A stretch of 64,000 nt of DNA from Caballeronia sordidicola (GTDB taxonomy: Bacteria; Pseudomonadota; Gammaproteobacteria; Burkholderiales; Burkholderiaceae): positions 62,001-126,000 of the forward strand of contig NZ_JNFG01000200.1 of NCBI RefSeq assembly GCF_000729995.1, written 5' to 3'. Made by a program: the position numbers and the translations under genes. Shown one piece after another: positions 61,135 through 64,000 of the stretch (position 1 is its first letter; every line of letters begins with the position of its first letter). The notes below the pieces were generated by a model that had not been told where the DNA came from, did no database searches, and saw only the letters and a list, made by a program, of their open reading frames with translations.

Positions 61135-61899
61135 ATGGGTCAGATCACCCTTTCATTTAAAGACGAAACCATCGCGGCGCTACGCCGCGATTTCGACACG
61201 TTGATTCGTCTGTCGCTCAAGTTCGACCCGCAATTTGTCACGCCCACGTTCGAAGATTTCCTGCGCGCAAAACTGCTCGACAACCCCACGCCGCTGACCG
61301 AACTAGCGGTCCAGAAAATGCTGCAAAACGGCCAGTACGCGTGGGCAAAACGTGCACTCGACAAGGAAATGCCGGACGTCGTCGAAATGCTGATGCGACA
61401 AGCCGCGGAACATGGTTTCGGCTTCGCCGTCCGATCGGACTGGAAACCGGACGATCTCGTGAAGGCGTCACGCGCGTGGGCGACGGCTATCGTGACCGAA
61501 GCGAATGGCGACGCGGCGCAGATCGATCCACTCGCGTCGCAGATCAAGGCGGCAGCAACGGATATTCAGGAACTGGAGATGAAAATGCAGACGCCCGCAT
61601 GGCGTCTCGCCGATTCACTGCGTCAACGCGTGTACGAAACCAAGATTGCGACCGAACATAGTGCGGGATCGACAGCGCGTGAGAAGCTCGGTGAACTCCG
61701 CTGCCTGCTGCGCCTCGGCATGTTTCATGGCTCGATTGCAAAGCAGGAAGCGCAGCAAGTGCTCGAGCAGTTGCGCATGATGAAGCCGGAGATTTTTATT
61801 GAAGAGCCGTACGACGGTTTCACCCGCTTCGGCAACTGGCTGCGTACGATCTTCACGCCGGAGCGCAGAGTGCCGAAGCCATCGCGTGCGGAACGTTGA
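61135..61899 (+). CDS. Uncharacterised cytoplasmic protein
   Basis: A 254-residue protein that I do not recognise. It begins MGQITLSFKDETIAALRRDF, has no signal peptide or membrane span, and is rich in predicted helices with charged residues, for example LAVQKMLQNGQYAWAKRALDKEMPDVVEMLMRQAA. The C-terminal part has a short hydrophobic helix (FGNWLRTIFTPERR). Neighbours are creA and a helicase on the opposite strand, giving no clear hint. Confidence 0.75.
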   Translation: MGQITLSFKDETIAALRRDFDTLIRLSLKFDPQFVTPTFEDFLRAKLLDNPTPLTELAVQKMLQNGQYAWAKRALDKEMPDVVEMLMRQAAEHGFGFAVRSDWKPDDLVKASRAWATAIVTEANGDAAQIDPLASQIKAAATDIQELEMKMQTPAWRLADSLRQRVYETKIATEHSAGSTAREKLGELRCLLRLGMFHGSIAKQEAQQVLEQLRMMKPEIFIEEPYDGFTRFGNWLRTIFTPERRVPKPSRAER

Positions 61900-61926
61900 G
61901 CTTGTTTTGAGCTAGCTCGAAGCCCT

Positions 61927-64000
61927 TCACTCCCACATCTTCTTGAGCCGCGCGGCGATATCGACTTTCGCCTTTGCCGCCGCGGCCAGTCCCGCCGCTG
62001 TCGGCGCGCTGGGCTCAGGTACCGGCGGCCACGCGCACGCTTCGAACTGCGGCATCAGATGCGCGGGGATGAAACGCGTACGCGCCGCCCAGACATGCCG
62101 GTCGCCCATATGCGACTGGTTGTGCACGTAGAAACGCTGTGGCGTGACAATGTGCAAATCCTCTTTTGCACGCGTCATGGCGACGTACAACAGACGCCGT
62201 TCTTCATCGATTTCCTCGTCGCTGCCCGTGCCCATATCCGATGGAATGCAGCCATCCACGCCATTCATGACGAACACGTTCTTCCACTCCTGGCCCTTGG
62301 CCGAATGGATGGTGGAGAGAATCAGATAATCTTCATCGATGAGCGGAACACCTGATTCGTCGCTGGTGGCATCGGGCGGATCGAGCGTCAGTTCGGTGAG
62401 GAAACGCTCGCGCGTGGGATAAGTGGACGCGATGCTTTCCATCTGCAACACGTCGCCATGACGAATTGACGCGTCTTCGTGATTGCGCTCCAGATGCGGT
62501 TCGTACCAGCGCCGGATCATTTCGAATTCAGCGGGCCAGCCGCTTTCGCGCGCGCACACCTTCGACATCATGGCGACGAGCGTCGGCCAGTCTTCGCTCG
62601 CGCGCAACGGCGCGGCGAATGCGGCTAACGCGGCGGCCGTCTCGCCGCGCTCGGCGACCTGATCGAGTACACGCCCCGCGATGGCAGGTCCAACCCCGGG
62701 CAGCAACTGCAGCACGCGAAACCCGGCCACGCGATCACGCAGGTTCTCGCCCCAGCGCAGTACCGCCAGCACGTCCTTCACGTGGATGGAATCGAGGAAC
62801 TTCAGTCCGCCGAACTTCACGAACGGAATGTTGCGCCGCGTGAGTTCGATTTCGAGCGCAGCGCTATGATGCGCGGCGCGAAACAGCACCGCCTGCTGCT
62901 TGAGCGTCATGCCGCCTTCGCGCGCCTCCAGCACCTGCTCGACGATATAACGCGCCTGATCCGCCTCGTCCGCCACCGAGACCAGGCGTGGCCGTTGCGC
63001 CGATGCCTTGTCGGTCCACAAGTTCTTCGTATAACGCTCGGCCGCGAGTCCAATCACCGCATTCGATGCAGCCAGGATGGGCTGCGTCGAACGGTAATTG
63101 CGCTCCAGCGTCACGCATTTCGCGGGCGGATCGAAGTGATTCGGGAAGTCGAGGATATTGCGCACCGTCGCGCCGCGAAACGAATAGATGGACTGCGCGT
63201 CGTCGCCGACGACCGTCAGGCCGCGGCCATCGGGTTTCATCGACAGCAGGATGGACGCCTGAAGTTTGTTCGTGTCCTGGTATTCATCGACGAGCACATG
63301 GTCGAAACGGCTCGACAGATCCGCGGCAATGGACGGCTCGGCGGCGAGATGCGACCAGTAGAGCAGCAGGTCGTCGTAGTCGAGCACGCTTTGCTGCTGC
63401 TTCGCGTTGACGTAGGCCGCGAAGAGGCGACGCAGATCGTCTTGCCATTCGCGGCACCACGGGAACGCCTGGTCGAGCACCGTGGCAAGCGATACTCCGG
63501 TGTTGACGACGCGCGAGTAGATGGCGAAACACGTGGACTTGGCCGGAAAGCGTTTTTCTTTCGCCGATAACCCGAGTTCATGCCGCACGAGGTTCATGAG
63601 ATCGGCCGAGTCCTCTCGATCGTTGATCGTGAACGACGGCGACAACCCCACGAGATCCGCGTAATCGCGCAACAAACGCGCGCCCACGCTATGGAAGGTG
63701 CCAGACCAGGTGAGGCCCTGCGCGATCACGCTCCGATTACCCAATGCGTTCACAGCGATGCGGGTCACGCGCCGGGTCATCTCGCTAGCTGCACGCCGCG
63801 AAAACGTCAGCAAGAGAATCCTGTGCGGGTCCGCGCCCTTCACCAGCAAATGCGCCACGCGATGCGCCAGCGTATTCGTCTTGCCCGACCCCGCTCCGGC
63901 GATCACCAGCAACGCGCCGGCTGGGTCGCCAGCGTTCGACGCCTGCGTGCCGTACTCGACCGCTTCACGCTGCGCGTCGTTCAGTTTGGTCAGGTACGAC
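61927..64000 (-). CDS. UvrD/Rep-family DNA helicase, start outside the window
   Basis: A superfamily-1 helicase continuing past the right edge; 690 or so residues are visible. The N-terminal visible part reads YLTKLNDAQREAVEYG (Q motif), then Walker A AGAGSGKT, motif II VDEYQDTN, motif III VGDDAQSIYSFRGA, motif IV YRSTQPIL, motif V STIHSAKGQEWKNVFV and motif VI RRLLYVAMTRAKEDLHI. The C-terminal tail is proline/alanine-rich. The gene is shorter than RecB-like enzymes; whether it is a UvrD, Rep or another group cannot be told. Confidence 0.92.
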   Translation of the reverse strand, partial: SYLTKLNDAQREAVEYGTQASNAGDPAGALLVIAGAGSGKTNTLAHRVAHLLVKGADPHRILLLTFSRRAASEMTRRVTRIAVNALGNRSVIAQGLTWSGTFHSVGARLLRDYADLVGLSPSFTINDREDSADLMNLVRHELGLSAKEKRFPAKSTCFAIYSRVVNTGVSLATVLDQAFPWCREWQDDLRRLFAAYVNAKQQQSVLDYDDLLLYWSHLAAEPSIAADLSSRFDHVLVDEYQDTNKLQASILLSMKPDGRGLTVVGDDAQSIYSFRGATVRNILDFPNHFDPPAKCVTLERNYRSTQPILAASNAVIGLAAERYTKNLWTDKASAQRPRLVSVADEADQARYIVEQVLEAREGGMTLKQQAVLFRAAHHSAALEIELTRRNIPFVKFGGLKFLDSIHVKDVLAVLRWGENLRDRVAGFRVLQLLPGVGPAIAGRVLDQVAERGETAAALAAFAAPLRASEDWPTLVAMMSKVCARESGWPAEFEMIRRWYEPHLERNHEDASIRHGDVLQMESIASTYPTRERFLTELTLDPPDATSDESGVPLIDEDYLILSTIHSAKGQEWKNVFVMNGVDGCIPSDMGTGSDEEIDEERRLLYVAMTRAKEDLHIVTPQRFYVHNQSHMGDRHVWAARTRFIPAHLMPQFEACAWPPVPEPSAPTAAGLAAAAKAKVDIAARLKKMWE

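Noticed and set aside
1..64000. CRISPR array, prophage or insertion sequence
   Set aside because: No regularly spaced 25-40 bp repeats, no phage structural genes, no transposase frames or paired terminal repeats were seen.

Overview
The window is a GC-rich chromosomal segment whose gene content and order point to a betaproteobacterium of the family Burkholderiaceae, most likely Paraburkholderia or Caballeronia. This rests on the yceD-rpmF-plsX-fabHDG-acpP-fabF / rpoE-rseAB-degQ / lepA-lepB-rnc-era-recO-pdxJ-acpS-nagZ block, on an EF-P carrying the arginine that is rhamnosylated by EarP, and on the alanine- and arginine-rich tails of RNase III and RNase E. No species call was possible without a database search. 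Most of the window is core housekeeping DNA with tight gene spacing and many ATGA stop/start overlaps.

Layout. 1-1500: the end of an unidentified gene and a glycosyltransferase, closed by a strong hairpin. 1500-5000 (minus strand): uvrC, pgsA and a tRNA operon (Gly, Gly, Cys) with its own near-consensus promoter. 5.2-7.3 kb: earP and efp, the enzyme and substrate of EF-P arginine rhamnosylation. 7.5-9.6 kb: a BON-domain lipoprotein and a sigma-54-type response regulator with altered GAFTGA and Walker B motifs. 9.7-30.3 kb (minus strand): one long run covering ribosomal protein L32, fatty-acid and ACP synthesis, the sigma-E stress module, a Do-family protease, LepA, signal peptidase, RNase III, Era, RecO, PdxJ, AcpS and NagZ. 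30.7-35.3 kb: maf and a SAM methyltransferase on plus, then sppA, a Rieske protein, a HAD phosphatase and rluC on minus. 35.3-39.7 kb: a 0.9-kb leader and rne. 39.8-43.1 kb: molybdenum cofactor genes moaA, mobA, moeA. 43.3-49.3 kb: a small membrane protein, a GNAT enzyme, rmuC, a hydroxyacid dehydrogenase, a NhaD-type antiporter and pncB. 49.8-50.3 kb: fdxA and tRNA-Asn.

The region after tRNA-Asn (50.3-51.7 kb) is the only clearly accessory part: a HigB-HigA toxin-antitoxin pair with a perfect 36-bp palindrome at its promoter, a possible broken divergent gene, and about 0.5 kb of apparently decayed DNA. Then come two catabolic modules with visible control sites. The first is D-glucarate degradation (GntR regulator, gudD, kdgD), with three copies of a TCAGACAAC-type motif placed on its promoters. 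The second is L-lactate oxidation (lutA-lutB-lutC) divergent from a GntR regulator with a perfect CTTGGTC-T-GACCAAG operator; that regulator is translationally coupled to galM. The window ends with a 24-residue membrane peptide gene, creA, an unidentified 254-residue protein and a 5'-truncated UvrD/Rep helicase.

I found no CRISPR array, prophage, insertion sequence or large novel system. The most interesting signals are the altered sigma-54 activator, the palindrome and possible pseudogene at the HigBA locus, the shared glucarate operator, the three 14-bp repeats upstream of fdxA, and the low-complexity extensions on several core enzymes.
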